Below are positions 42,917 to 51,726 of a stretch of DNA of 64,000 bases, piece by piece; position 1 is the first letter of the stretch, and each line of letters begins with the position of its first letter. Origin of the DNA: Paramicrobacterium chengjingii (lineage in GTDB: Bacteria > Actinomycetota > Actinomycetes > Actinomycetales > Microbacteriaceae); assembly GCF_011751765.2 (NCBI RefSeq), contig NZ_CP061169.1, positions 62,001 through 126,000 on the forward strand, read 5' to 3'. Made by a program: the position numbers and the translations under genes. The notes under the pieces are model-generated. The model saw nothing but the letters and a program-made list of their open reading frames with translations. It made no database searches and was not told where the DNA came from.

Positions 42917-43456
42917 CTACTCGCCGATTTCGCCGTCGATTGACTCGCGCAGCAGATCGGCGTGGCCGTTGTGGCGCGCGTATTCCTCGATCAGATGCAC
43001 GAGGATCCAGCGCAGTGACACGTGCGAACCGTCGCGCAGTGCGCCCACGGCGGGCGTGTCGAGACCGTCGCGCTCGAGCGCCGTCGCCACGCACGCACGC
43101 GAGTGTGTGACAGCATCCGCCCACAACCGACGCAGGCGCTCGGGACTGTCATCGGCGGCCGAATGCCACTCCCAGTCCATATCGGTGTCCCAGTCGACGT
43201 CGGCCCACTCGTCCGCCGGGTCTCTGCCGAGAAGTCGTTCCGAGAACCAGGAGTCCTCGTTGAGGGCGAGGTGCTTCATCATGCCGCCGAGAGTCATCGA
43301 CGACGATGCTGTCGTGGCGTTCAGCCCCGCGGAGTTGAGCCCGGCGCACTTCCACTCGAACGTGGCGCGCTGATACTCGAGGAAGCCCACAAGTGTGTCG
43401 AGTTCTGTCGCGGCGATCGGCGGTTCCGGGCGCCCCTGGTCATCGATGACGGTCAT
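42917..43456 (-). CDS. DinB-like DUF664 family protein
   Basis: This 179-residue protein belongs to the DUF664/DinB four-helix-bundle group. Typical segments are TLGGMMKHLALNEDSWF near residue 55 and SLRWILVHLIEEYARHNGHADLLRE at the C-terminus, with histidines in positions that bind metal in DinB-fold enzymes (HLALNE, HLIEEYARH). The start MTVIDDQGRPEPP is at 43454-43456. Some relatives are thiol-dependent metalloenzymes; the function here is unknown. Confidence 0.85.
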   Translation of the reverse strand: MTVIDDQGRPEPPIAATELDTLVGFLEYQRATFEWKCAGLNSAGLNATTASSSMTLGGMMKHLALNEDSWFSERLLGRDPADEWADVDWDTDMDWEWHSAADDSPERLRRLWADAVTHSRACVATALERDGLDTPAVGALRDGSHVSLRWILVHLIEEYARHNGHADLLRESIDGEIGE

Positions 43457-43537
43457 TCGTCGAGTGTACGCGGTCACCGACGGTTGAATCGCGTCGCCGC
43501 GCGCCGTCGTCCTGCATGGCGCGCGTCGTCGCCCTGG

Positions 43538-43611
43538 CAACCGCCAAAGAGGGCGGCCCCGCGCGTCGAGAACCTCGCCACTTTTGGCGGTTGGTCGATG
43601 GCCGTGGCGAG
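43538..43611. repeat. Two interleaved inverted repeats downstream of an MFS gene
   Basis: A perfect 11-bp pair, CAACCGCCAAA (43538-43548) and TTTGGCGGTTG (43583-43593), interleaves with a perfect 8-bp pair, CTCGCCAC (43574-43581) and GTGGCGAG (43604-43611). The two stems interlock, so an RNA could form either fold or a pseudoknot. The site lies 44 bp after the MFS stop on the minus strand and may act as a terminator. Confidence 0.5.
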
Positions 43612-43654
43612 ATGCCAGTTGCGGAGGTTTGCTGGCAGCACAGCACAGCACAGC

Positions 43655-44881
43655 TCAGCGCACCGAGCGGATGCGGTACACCGTGATGCCGCCCGCGACG
43701 ATGATCACCGCCGTCACCGCGTAGAGCTCCGTGTACCCGGCGACGCCCAGCACCAGCCACCCCACGACCGGCGCGATCGGCAGGTACTGCGCCGAGTTGA
43801 TGATGCCGAGGTCGCGGGCACGTGACTCCGGGCGAGGCAGCACGTCGGTGATCAGCGCCTGGTCGACGGCGAGGAACGTGCCGAATCCGAAGCCGAGCAG
43901 TACAGCGGCGACCATGGCGCTCTCCCACGTGGGCACGAACGCGAGGCACAGCGCGGCGGCGGCCTGCAGTGCAGCCGACGCGGCGACGAAGTGGCGGCGC
44001 ATCTGCCACCGATCAGACAGGATGCCGCTCAGCCACGATGCGGCAGCGCATGCTCCGAGGTACACGAAGATCAGCGTCGTGAGCGCTTCGTCTGGATCGG
44101 GCACGTGCAGCACATCGGCGAGGAAATATAGCAGGTACGTCGTGCCCGTGAGGTTGCCGGCGTTGATCAGCACACGCGAAAGCATCGCCCACGAGAAGTC
44201 CCTGTACCCGTGCAGATCGCTGCGGCGCAGCATCCGAAATCGTGCTCGTGGCAGCAGCGGCCCGGGCTCGGTGTCGCGCAGCATGACCAGAAACGGGATG
44301 CTCGATGCCAGCGCGAGTGCGGCGATGACGAACCAGCTCTGCGCCACGTCTGTGACGAGCATCGTGACTATGACCATTCCGCCCGCGAGCGCAATCACCT
44401 GAGGAACGCCCATCGCGGCGGAGGCACGACCGCGCTGCTCCCGCGGCACCTGGTCGGCGATCACCGCAGAAAGCGCGACGAGCACTGCCGCCTGCCCGAG
44501 CGAGACCACGGCGAGCAGCAATGCGGCCAGGGGCCAGGATGCTTGCGCGCCGACAAACGCGAACGGCACCGTTGCGGTGACGAAGCCGCCGAGAATCCAG
44601 GCGCGGCGCCGGCCGAAGCGCGTGCGTGTGCGGTCGCACGCCACGCCGATGAACGGAACAGACACCACGATCACGACGGACATCTCGGCGATCATGAACG
44701 AGCTCGACGCCACTTTGCCCATCGGGTCGAGAACGCTCGCGAGCTTGAGCACCATGAACTGCCCAGGCAGCACGATGAGCAGCCAGAAGCCGAACCAGGC
44801 GAGGGCGAACGCGAGGAGCCACCCGATGCTGACGCGTTTCGTCGGCTCGGAGAGCTGCGCGCTCGCGGCATCCGGAATCAT
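43655..44881 (-). CDS. MFS transporter
   Basis: This 408-residue transporter has 12 hydrophobic segments. It carries a motif-A-like loop CDRTRTRFGRRRAWILGGF, which resembles the sugar/cation symporter and related MFS groups. A second cytoplasmic loop is SDRWQMRRHFVAA. The product starts MIPDAASAQLSEPTKRV. The substrate is unknown. Neighbouring genes on the same strand do not define a pathway. Confidence 0.83.
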   Translation of the reverse strand: MIPDAASAQLSEPTKRVSIGWLLAFALAWFGFWLLIVLPGQFMVLKLASVLDPMGKVASSSFMIAEMSVVIVVSVPFIGVACDRTRTRFGRRRAWILGGFVTATVPFAFVGAQASWPLAALLLAVVSLGQAAVLVALSAVIADQVPREQRGRASAAMGVPQVIALAGGMVIVTMLVTDVAQSWFVIAALALASSIPFLVMLRDTEPGPLLPRARFRMLRRSDLHGYRDFSWAMLSRVLINAGNLTGTTYLLYFLADVLHVPDPDEALTTLIFVYLGACAAASWLSGILSDRWQMRRHFVAASAALQAAAALCLAFVPTWESAMVAAVLLGFGFGTFLAVDQALITDVLPRPESRARDLGIINSAQYLPIAPVVGWLVLGVAGYTELYAVTAVIIVAGGITVYRIRSVR

Positions 44882-45081
44882 GATCTACCCGGGCATTCGC
44901 TCATGCTGCACCATGTCGCTCACGAAGCGCAGGTTGGAATGTGCACGCGTGCGGTGTGGCGTTGGCCGGGGTGGTGTCGAGTGGCATTGGGCTCCAAGCT
45001 GACGTCGTTGTCTGCTGCCTCAAGTATCGCCCTCGGCCCCGGTTTGCAGAGCACGACAGGCCACACGCTGTGGGCGCGGGC

Positions 45082-46278
45082 TCAGAGCATGGAGCGGCGG
45101 GCGCGAGCCACGCGCAGCGCATCCGTCGACACGCTCAGCACAAGGCCGACGGCGAAGAGGGCGATCGCCGCAAGAGGCAGCGCGGTCAGGTCGAAGCCGT
45201 CGAGAATGAGGCTGCCGAGCAGGGCTCCGCCGCCGATGCCGATGTTGAACGCTGTCGTCTGCAGCGCGGCGGCGAGGTCGCGCAGCCGAAACGATGCTGT
45301 ATGCAGCATCCGGGTCTGCATCATTGCCGGGATGCCGCCGAAGGTAACGCCCCACACCACGAACGCCGCTGTCACGACGATCTGACTTTCAGTGAACAGG
45401 GCAAGTACGGTGATCGCTGCCATGAGAGCGAGCACGGCGATGGCAAAGCCCCGCTTGGGGAAGCGGTCGGTGGTGAAGCCGGCGATCACGAGGCCAATAG
45501 CGCCGGCGCCGCCGAAGAGGAACAACAGAAAGGCGACGCTGTCTCCGGGGAAACCCGCAACGTTGATGAGCCAGGGAGCGATGTAGGTGTAGAAGGTGTT
45601 GTGCGCGGTAAGTACGAGCAGAATCACGATGCACACGATGATGACGCCGGGCAGGCTGCGGTCTCGGCGCGCGGGAATCGGAATCTCTCCCGTGCGCAGC
45701 GGCACCTTGTGTTGCACCGCGGGCAGAAACCTGATGACGACGAGGGCAAGCACCACCACGATGCCGCCGATGATCAGGAAGGCGGCGCGCCAACTCAGAA
45801 CGTGACCGAGGGCTGTGCCGACGGGTACGCCGAGAACGAATGCGGCAGAGCCGCCGCCCGACGTAATGGCAACGGCACGTCCGAGCTGGTGCGGGGGAAC
45901 GAGGTGGGCCGAGTACGCGGCGACGACGGCCCAGAACAGCCCGTGGGCGAGCCCGCCGAGTATGCGTGCCCCGACAAGTAGCTCGTAGCTGGGCGCGATG
46001 GCAGCGAGCACGTTGGCGAGGGCAATCACGAGCAGAACGAAGACCACGAGCGCCTTGCGCGACACGTTGCGTGTCAGAGCGGCGAGCGGCGTTGTCGCAA
46101 TGACGACCGTTCCCGCGAACACGGTCACGAGAAGTCCGGCTGTCGACAGGCTGACATCGAGGTCGCGAGCCATGTCGGGCAGCAGGCCGGTCGGCAGAAA
46201 CTCGCTGGTCACCGAGACGAATATGGCACCGGCGAGAGTGAGAAGGCCGACCCAGGGAAAGCGTGTTTCGTCGGGCAC
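45082..46278 (-). CDS. MFS efflux transporter (AraJ/DHA1-like)
   Basis: This 398-residue transporter has 12 hydrophobic segments and DHA1 features (SVTSEFLPTGLLPDMARDL, motif A region LAALTRNVSRKAL, and GGLAHGLFWAVVAAYSA). I chose the GTG at 46276-46278 (MPDETRFPWVGLL); a TAGTGT -10 sequence lies 7 nt upstream, so the mRNA is probably leaderless. AraJ-like pumps export sugars or drugs; the substrate here is unknown. It is divergent from the small membrane protein at 46317. Confidence 0.85.
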   Translation of the reverse strand: MPDETRFPWVGLLTLAGAIFVSVTSEFLPTGLLPDMARDLDVSLSTAGLLVTVFAGTVVIATTPLAALTRNVSRKALVVFVLLVIALANVLAAIAPSYELLVGARILGGLAHGLFWAVVAAYSAHLVPPHQLGRAVAITSGGGSAAFVLGVPVGTALGHVLSWRAAFLIIGGIVVVLALVVIRFLPAVQHKVPLRTGEIPIPARRDRSLPGVIIVCIVILLVLTAHNTFYTYIAPWLINVAGFPGDSVAFLLFLFGGAGAIGLVIAGFTTDRFPKRGFAIAVLALMAAITVLALFTESQIVVTAAFVVWGVTFGGIPAMMQTRMLHTASFRLRDLAAALQTTAFNIGIGGGALLGSLILDGFDLTALPLAAIALFAVGLVLSVSTDALRVARARRSML

Positions 46279-46285
46279 CCAGACA

Positions 46286-46310
46286 ACACTAGAGCACCCA
46301 TGCCTATCCT
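46286..46310. promoter_or_regulatory. Compact divergent leaderless promoters
   Basis: On the minus strand TAGTGT (complement of 46286-46291) lies 7 nt before GTG 46278. On the plus strand TATCCT (46305-46310) lies 6 nt before ATG 46317. Only 38 bp separate the two start codons. Neither gene has a ribosome binding site. Confidence 0.5.
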
Positions 46311-46316
46311 TGGCGC

Positions 46317-46874
46317 ATGATGCGAGCTCTCGAACGCGACCCGTGGCTGCGCATGGGGGTATCCATCGGCGTGATACCTCTTTTTCTCCTGCTCGCTCAC
46401 GTGTTGGCCGGCATCGTCTACCGGGCGATGTCTGTCGAACTCGCACTCGGCGACCGCATTGCGTCCGCCGTTATCTGGGCTGTGGCCGGCGCAGTTATTG
46501 TGGGCGGGTTCGCCTGGCTTGTGACCTGGCGCACCGGCGAGGGCAAGCCGATGCTGCAGTGGTGGATATCCCCGATCGTCGGCGTTGTCACCCTCGTCGA
46601 GTTGATTGTCGTCGTGCTGGCTCTTGTGATTCCGCACGGAGAACAGGATGCCGCCTGGGGCGCCCTCCTTCTCGAGCAGCTCGCGTCGCCGCGGTTCTGG
46701 GCTGTGTCACTGTGGCTGCCCTTCACCACCTGGATCTGCATCACGGCGACCGTTCGCATTCGCTGGTTTCGGCCGCGCCGCATGGTGCTGATCGGCATCG
46801 TGCCATACGTCGTTGCTGGCGTCGTGTTCGTGGGGCTTCTGAGCGGCGGCGTGTATGGGGGTGCAGAAGTTTGA
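46317..46874 (+). CDS. Multi-pass membrane protein of unknown function
   Basis: This 185-residue protein has about five hydrophobic segments (near residues 12-35, 47-67, 82-103, 121-143 and 153-176). I recognise no family. It appears leaderless and is divergent from an MFS pump. A sequence TTGACA overlaps its stop codon and could be part of the promoter of the ectoine cluster that follows. Confidence 0.6.
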   Translation: MMRALERDPWLRMGVSIGVIPLFLLLAHVLAGIVYRAMSVELALGDRIASAVIWAVAGAVIVGGFAWLVTWRTGEGKPMLQWWISPIVGVVTLVELIVVVLALVIPHGEQDAAWGALLLEQLASPRFWAVSLWLPFTTWICITATVRIRWFRPRRMVLIGIVPYVVAGVVFVGLLSGGVYGGAEV

Positions 46875-47097
46875 CAGACGAAACCGGGAGTTGCTGTCAC
46901 GTTATGTCTCGGTTTGGTTACGATTGCGTTATCAGCTGGACACGTTCTGAATAGGGCGGTTTCAGAGGGGCCGCGATCCCTGAGATGCCAACGATTTCCG
47001 GGCCTTATCACGGGGGTTGAGGCTTATCTGTGGGCTCTCCGGGTATTGCGCAAACAGGTTGAAGGAGTGTCAGAGCCTCGGTAACCTCGGAAGCCAT
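46875..47097 (+). promoter_or_regulatory. Long leader/promoter region of the ectoine cluster
   Basis: The 223-bp gap before ectA holds repeated GTyAC/GTTAT words (GTCAC-GTTAT at 46896-46905, GTTAC-N6-GTTAT at 46917-46932) like direct-repeat sites of the osmotic-stress regulator MtrA. Further down are several complementary G- and C-rich blocks, ending in TAACCTCGGAAGCC before the ATG. The last block resembles the 3' part of ydaO (c-di-AMP) riboswitches, but I cannot fold the whole motif, so this stays a suggestion. Confidence 0.35.
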
Positions 47098-47691
47098 ATG
47101 TCTGCGACTCAAGCCATTACGAATGTCCAAGTCGAGAGTGACTCCACGGAGCGCATTGTCGCTCCCGGACCCGAACACGCTGCCGAGATGTGGCGCATTG
47201 CGCGCGACTCGGTCACGCTCGATCTCAACCCCTCCTACGCATACCTCGTGTACTGCCGCGACTTCAGCAACACCAGCCGTGTTGCCGTCGTCGACGGCAA
47301 AGTCGTCGGGTACATCATGGGTCATTTGAGACCCGAGAAGCCGCACCACCTTTTCGTCTGGCAGGTCGCTGTCGACGAGAGCTACCGCGGGCGAGGACTC
47401 GCCGGCCGGATGCTTGATGAGCTGTTCGGTGGTGTCGCGGCATCCGATGACGTTCACACCGTCGAGACGACGATCACCGATGACAATGAGGCGTCGCAGA
47501 AGCTGTTCGCCTCGTTCGCCAGGCGCTGGCAGAAGGCGCCGATGACCGTTGACCCGCTGTTCGAGGAGGCGCATTTCCCCGACGGCCACGACGCCGAAAA
47601 GCTCTACGAGATTGGCCCGATCTTCTTTCTCGACGACGAGCTTCTCGCCGAGGTCGAGGAAAAGCGCGAACGCGCGGAATCTCTCGGCTAA
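47098..47691 (+). CDS. ectA: L-2,4-diaminobutyrate acetyltransferase EctA
   Basis: This 197-residue GNAT enzyme acetylates diaminobutyrate to N-gamma-acetyldiaminobutyrate in ectoine synthesis. It begins [11 protein letters not shown] at ATG 47098; the earlier frame is untranslated leader. EctA hallmarks are [25 protein letters not shown], the acetyl-CoA motif [15 protein letters not shown] and [18 protein letters not shown]. It is first in the ectABCD cluster, with ectB 117 bp downstream. Confidence 0.95.
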   Translation: MSATQAITNVQVESDSTERIVAPGPEHAAEMWRIARDSVTLDLNPSYAYLVYCRDFSNTSRVAVVDGKVVGYIMGHLRPEKPHHLFVWQVAVDESYRGRGLAGRMLDELFGGVAASDDVHTVETTITDDNEASQKLFASFARRWQKAPMTVDPLFEEAHFPDGHDAEKLYEIGPIFFLDDELLAEVEEKRERAESLG

Positions 47692-47807
47692 CCACAATCG
47701 ACGAGGGCGACCACCGTTGCCCTCCGCCGCGTGCAGGATCACCCGTGACGCCTGCGTTCGATGTCAATACAAAGATTCACGGCATCCTCATGAAGGAAGG
47801 AATCGTG

Positions 47808-49124
47808 ATGTCCCCCATTTCAGACGCCATCATCGCTCTTGAGTCAGAGGTCCGGAGCTATTCACGCTCGTGGCCCGCTGAGTTCGATCGCGCCGTCGGC
47901 AGCCACATGTACGACGTGGACGGCCGCGAGTATATCGACTTCTTCGCCGGAGCCGGAGCGCTTAACTACGGCCACAACAACCCGATCCTCAAGAAGGTGC
48001 TGATCGACTACATCAGCGACGACCGGGTGATGCACTCCCTCGACATGTTCACGACGTCGCGCCAGGAGTTCATCGAGACGTTCAATGACGTGATCTTGAA
48101 GCCGCGCGGCTACGATTACAAGCTCGCGTTCCCCGGGCCCGGCGGAACGCAGGCCACTGAGGCAGCACTTAAGCTCGCCCGCAAGTACACGGGCCGTGAG
48201 TCGGTAATCAGCTTCACGAACGGCTTCCACGGCATGACGCTCGGCGCCCTGTCCGTGACCGGAAACTCGCTCAAGCGCGGCGGCGCCGGCATTCCGCTCG
48301 TGCACGCCACCCCGATGCCGTACGACGATTACTTCGACGGCGACTACCCGGACTTCTTCTACCTTGAGCGTCTGCTCACCGACAGCGGCAGCGGGCTGAA
48401 CAAGCCCGGCGCCGTCATCGTCGAGACGGTGCAGGGTGAAGGTGGCATCAACCCCGCCCGCTATGAGTGGCTGCAGAACCTCTCGAAGCTCTGCAAGAAG
48501 CACGACATTCTGCTGATCATCGATGATGTTCAGATGGGATGCGGTCGCACCGGCACCTTCTTCAGCTTTGAAGAGGCCGGTATCGAGCCCGACATGGTCT
48601 GCCTGTCGAAGTCGATCTCGGGCTACGGCATCCCCATGGCCCTCACACTGCTCAAGCCAGAGCTCGATGTGTGGGAGCCAGGCGAACACAACGGCACGTT
48701 CCGCGGAATCAGCGCTGGTTTCGCCACAGCCACCGCGGCGATCCGCGAGTACTGGTCAGACGACACATTCACAACGTCCATCAAAGACAAGGGTGAGACA
48801 GTCGCCAAGCGCTTCCAGTCGATCGTCGACGTGACGCCGGGCATCACCGTTGCCGCAAAGGGCCGTGGGCTCGCGCGCGGCATCGAGATGGCCAGCGGAG
48901 AGCTTGCGGACGCGGTTTGCGAGGAAGCCTTCAAGAACGGGCTTCTCGTCGAGACCGCTGGCCCGAGCGGCGAGGTCGTCAAGTTGCTTGCCGCCCTCAC
49001 CATTCCCGAGGATGTCCTCAACGCCGGTCTCGACATTCTGGAGAGCGCAGTCGCGACTGTCGCCTCCGGAGAGCTGGCGGATTCAGCATCCACCATTCCG
49101 AACAACGAGGAGAGCTACGCATGA
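47808..49124 (+). CDS. ectB: Diaminobutyrate-2-oxoglutarate transaminase EctB
   Basis: This 438-residue PLP-dependent class III aminotransferase makes L-2,4-diaminobutyrate from aspartate semialdehyde, the first step of ectoine synthesis. ATG 47808 is chosen because AGGAAGGA lies 7-14 nt upstream. The PLP-lysine is Lys268 in [10 protein letters not shown]. The cofactor segments [23 protein letters not shown] and [13 protein letters not shown] are clear. The stop overlaps the ectC start (ATGA). Confidence 0.96.
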   Translation: MSPISDAIIALESEVRSYSRSWPAEFDRAVGSHMYDVDGREYIDFFAGAGALNYGHNNPILKKVLIDYISDDRVMHSLDMFTTSRQEFIETFNDVILKPRGYDYKLAFPGPGGTQATEAALKLARKYTGRESVISFTNGFHGMTLGALSVTGNSLKRGGAGIPLVHATPMPYDDYFDGDYPDFFYLERLLTDSGSGLNKPGAVIVETVQGEGGINPARYEWLQNLSKLCKKHDILLIIDDVQMGCGRTGTFFSFEEAGIEPDMVCLSKSISGYGIPMALTLLKPELDVWEPGEHNGTFRGISAGFATATAAIREYWSDDTFTTSIKDKGETVAKRFQSIVDVTPGITVAAKGRGLARGIEMASGELADAVCEEAFKNGLLVETAGPSGEVVKLLAALTIPEDVLNAGLDILESAVATVASGELADSASTIPNNEESYA

Positions 49125-49522
49125 TCGTTCGTAGTGTAGAAGACGTCGAGGGCACAGACTCCGACATCAAGAGCGAGAACTGGCGCAGCAAGCGCATCAT
49201 TCTTGCCAAGGAGGGCGTGGGCTTCTCCGTTCACGAGACCACGCTGTACGCCGGAACCGAGAGCGAGTTCTGGTACGCCAACCACATCGAGGCAGTGTTC
49301 ATCACGCAGGGTGAGGGCACCATCACCGATAAGGCAACGGGCGAGACCCACGAGCTGAAGCCGGGAACGGTGTACCTGCTGAACGACCACGACAAGCACA
49401 TCGTGCGCCCGCGCACCGAGATCAAGTGCGTGTGCGTTTTCAACCCGCCGGTAACAGGCCGCGAGGTGCACGACGAGAACGGCGTGTACCCGCTCGTTAT
49501 CGAAGAACCAGCGGGCGCGTAA
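49121..49522 (+). CDS. ectC: Ectoine synthase EctC
   Basis: This 133-residue cupin enzyme closes the ring of N-gamma-acetyldiaminobutyrate to give ectoine. It begins [16 protein letters not shown] at ATG 49121, overlapping the ectB stop, with GAGGAG upstream. Typical EctC segments are [36 protein letters not shown] and [12 protein letters not shown]. It is followed by a strong hairpin before ectD. Confidence 0.96.
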   Translation: MIVRSVEDVEGTDSDIKSENWRSKRIILAKEGVGFSVHETTLYAGTESEFWYANHIEAVFITQGEGTITDKATGETHELKPGTVYLLNDHDKHIVRPRTEIKCVCVFNPPVTGREVHDENGVYPLVIEEPAGA

Positions 49523-49533
49523 AGCTCCCAATC

Positions 49534-49571
49534 ACAACAGCCGAGTCAGCGAAAGCTGACCCGGCTGTTGT
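49534..49571 (+). terminator. Hairpin between ectC and ectD
   Basis: A 17-position stem with one A-C mismatch (ACAACAGCCGaGTCAGC pairing with the downstream arm at 49555-49571) is closed by a GAAA tetraloop. No strong U-tract follows. It may end part of the ectABC transcripts and lower ectD expression, or stabilise the ectABC mRNA. Confidence 0.75.
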
Positions 49572-49620
49572 CGTTTGGGTGATCCATGCAAGAACGAACA
49601 AAACCGTTAAGGAGGAGTAC

Positions 49621-50520
49621 GTGACTGCAACCCAGACAGTCCAGGCCGATGTTTACCCGACGCGCACAGGTGGCGCCGAGAGGGTGCTCGACCGCGAGGA
49701 TCCCACACTCTATGGCGCGGCCGACGACGGCCCCATGGATGCTGACACGCTCAGCGGTTACGACCGCAACGGGTATCTGGCGATCGACGAGCTGATCAGT
49801 TCCGACGAGGTCGCCGCGCTGACGGAAGAACTCGAGCGCCTGTCCGCCGATGAGAGCGTGCGGCGCGATGAGCGCACCGTGGTCGAAGCCGCGAGTGACG
49901 AGGTGCGCTCGATCTTCGAGATCCACAAAGTCAGCGACGTATTTGCGAAGATCGCACATGACCCGCGAGTTGTGGGCAGAGCCAAGCAGTTGCTCGGCTC
50001 AGACGTCTACATCCATCAGTCGCGCGTGAACTTCAAGCCAGGTTTCGAGGGCAAGGAGTTCATGTGGCACTCGGATTTCGAGACGTGGCACGCAGAAGAT
50101 GGCCTGCCGCGCATGCGCACGGTAAGCATCTCGATCTCGTTGACCGACAACTACTCGTACAACGGGCCGCTCATGATCATGCCCGGCTCGCACAAGAAGT
50201 TCGTGTCGTGCGGGGGTGATACTCCGGAAGACAACTACAAGAAGTCCCTCATCATGCAGGGCGCGGGTACTCCTGAGAAGGAGACCCTCACGACGTTCGC
50301 CGACACCTACGGCATCGACGTGCTCGAGGGCGCGGCCGGAGGTGCGATCATGTTCGACTGCAACTGTATGCACGCATCGAACGGCAACGTGACGCCCTTC
50401 GCGCGGTCCAACGTGTTCATTGTGTTCAACAGTGTGGAGAACACCGCTGTCGAACCGTTCTCGACGAGCAGTCCTCGCCCCGAGTTTGCGGGAGCTCGCG
50501 ACTTCACGCCTGCGGGCTGA
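49621..50520 (+). CDS. ectD: Ectoine 5-hydroxylase EctD
   Basis: This 299-residue Fe(II)/2-oxoglutarate dioxygenase converts ectoine to 5-hydroxyectoine. It starts at GTG 49621 behind the strong site AAGGAGG; the open frame continues upstream through the hairpin and ectC. The iron ligands are His150 and Asp152 in FMWHSDFETWH and His251 in CNCMHASNG. The EctD signature region EDGLPRMRTVSISISLTDN is present. It is separated from ectC by a hairpin, which suggests a separate level of expression. Confidence 0.96.
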   Translation: MTATQTVQADVYPTRTGGAERVLDREDPTLYGAADDGPMDADTLSGYDRNGYLAIDELISSDEVAALTEELERLSADESVRRDERTVVEAASDEVRSIFEIHKVSDVFAKIAHDPRVVGRAKQLLGSDVYIHQSRVNFKPGFEGKEFMWHSDFETWHAEDGLPRMRTVSISISLTDNYSYNGPLMIMPGSHKKFVSCGGDTPEDNYKKSLIMQGAGTPEKETLTTFADTYGIDVLEGAAGGAIMFDCNCMHASNGNVTPFARSNVFIVFNSVENTAVEPFSTSSPRPEFAGARDFTPAG

Positions 50521-50545
50521 CCTCGCGGTCACACTTTCGGGAAAT

Positions 50546-50579
50546 GCTGGCGGCGCGCCGATCTGGGCGTGCCGCCAGC
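50546..50579. terminator. Hairpin terminator after ectD
   Basis: The arms GCTGGCGGCGCGCC and GGCGTGCCGCCAGC form a 14-bp stem (one G-T pair) with a 6-nt loop, 25 bp after the ectD stop and before the convergent small gene. Confidence 0.78.
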
Positions 50580-50643
50580 GGCGTGTCGGGGAGAGTCTCC
50601 GGTTGGCCGAGCACTGTGTCGCCCTCTCTCCGGTCGCGCCCCG

Positions 50644-50865
50644 TCAGCCCTCGTCGTCTTCGTCGCGCATTCGGATGACAGCCAGGGCATAGCCGATGGC
50701 CACTCCCGCGCAGACAAGCGCAAGCCCTGCCACGATCCCGAGGGCGACGCGAGCGATGATGGGCAGGTCGCCGACCACGATGATCACGGCGAGCACGATC
50801 GTGATGAGTGTGAAGGCGATGCCGATAAGGGCGGAGCGCGCAGCGGAACGACCTGACTGTGTCAT
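50644..50865 (-). CDS. Small two-helix membrane protein
   Basis: This 73-residue protein begins MTQSGRSAARSAL at the ATG complementary to 50863-50865. Two hydrophobic segments (about residues 12-33 and 37-63) and an acidic C-terminus (RMRDEDDEG) are visible. I recognise no family. The frame is open further upstream, but that part runs into the promoter of the divergent GyrI-like gene. No functional context is evident. Confidence 0.5.
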   Translation of the reverse strand: MTQSGRSAARSALIGIAFTLITIVLAVIIVVGDLPIIARVALGIVAGLALVCAGVAIGYALAVIRMRDEDDEG

Positions 50866-50968
50866 TGCGTACAGCGTAACCTTTCTTCCGGACCCGAAAC
50901 CGAGCTCCAAATATCGTTGGCGCAAGCACCCGCGCGTCGCGTGAGCGACGATGCGGTAAAGGACATAT

Positions 50969-51586
50969 ATGCAGAACCACGACATCAAGAAGCAGCACCG
51001 AGCCCTCTACGCGCCGAAGCCGGGTGTGTTCGCTCTTGTCGAGGTGCCGACCATCTCGTACCTCATTGTCGATGGGCACGGCGACCCCAATACGTCAGAT
51101 GACTACGCGGATGCTGTTGTCGCGCTCTTCTCGCTCTCGTACGGCATCCGGGCACTCGCCAAGCGGAATCTCGAGCGCGTGCACACCGTCGCGCCGCTCG
51201 AAGGCCTGTGGTCGGCCGACGAGATGGAAGCCTTCACAACGAGACGAAAATCTGACTGGGACTGGACGATGATGATCGCGCAGCCTGAGTGGATCGACGA
51301 GGACGTTGTGGCCGAAGCGACACGGACAGTGCGTCGAAAGAAAAATCCGGCGGCGCTCGAGCAGGTGCGCTTCGCGCAGCATCCTGGTCACCTGGCGGCG
51401 CAGGTGCTTCATGTTGGGTCATACGACGACGAGGGCCCCGTGATCGCAGAGATGCATGACACTTTCATTGCGAACGAAGGCTGCACACTCGCAGGCCACC
51501 ACCACGAGATCTACCTGTCTGACGTGCGCAAGACGGTGCCCGAGAAGCTGCGCACCATCATTCGGCAGCCTGTCGAGCGTCTCTGA
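50969..51586 (+). CDS. GyrI-like small-molecule binding domain protein
   Basis: This 205-residue protein has a GyrI-like (SbmC) domain. Typical segments are FALVEVPTISYLIVDGHGDPNTSDDYADAVVALFSLSYGIR at the start and EIYLSDVRKTVPEKLRTIIRQPV at the end. An AAAGGA ribosome binding site precedes ATG 50969. Proteins of this group bind or hydrolyse small molecules; stand-alone members in actinobacteria are not characterised. It lies upstream of gapB but is separated from it by 140 bp with its own hairpin. Confidence 0.83.
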   Translation: MQNHDIKKQHRALYAPKPGVFALVEVPTISYLIVDGHGDPNTSDDYADAVVALFSLSYGIRALAKRNLERVHTVAPLEGLWSADEMEAFTTRRKSDWDWTMMIAQPEWIDEDVVAEATRTVRRKKNPAALEQVRFAQHPGHLAAQVLHVGSYDDEGPVIAEMHDTFIANEGCTLAGHHHEIYLSDVRKTVPEKLRTIIRQPVERL

Positions 51587-51644
51587 CGGCTATCAGGCAG
51601 CCTGCCTGTCGCGGTCGGTAAACTGAACACACGCCCCGTTCTTC

Positions 51645-51660
51645 CACGTCTATCGACGTG
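51645..51660. promoter_or_regulatory. Dyad upstream of gapB
   Basis: CACGTC-TATC-GACGTG is a perfect 6-bp inverted repeat with a 4-nt spacer, 66 bp before the gapB start. It could be an operator or a small hairpin. Confidence 0.35.
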
Positions 51661-51726
51661 CCCAAAATTCACTTACGACAACGCCGTCTGCTCACGAGGC
51701 AGAGCGGCAGAAGGAGCGCTAGCGCT

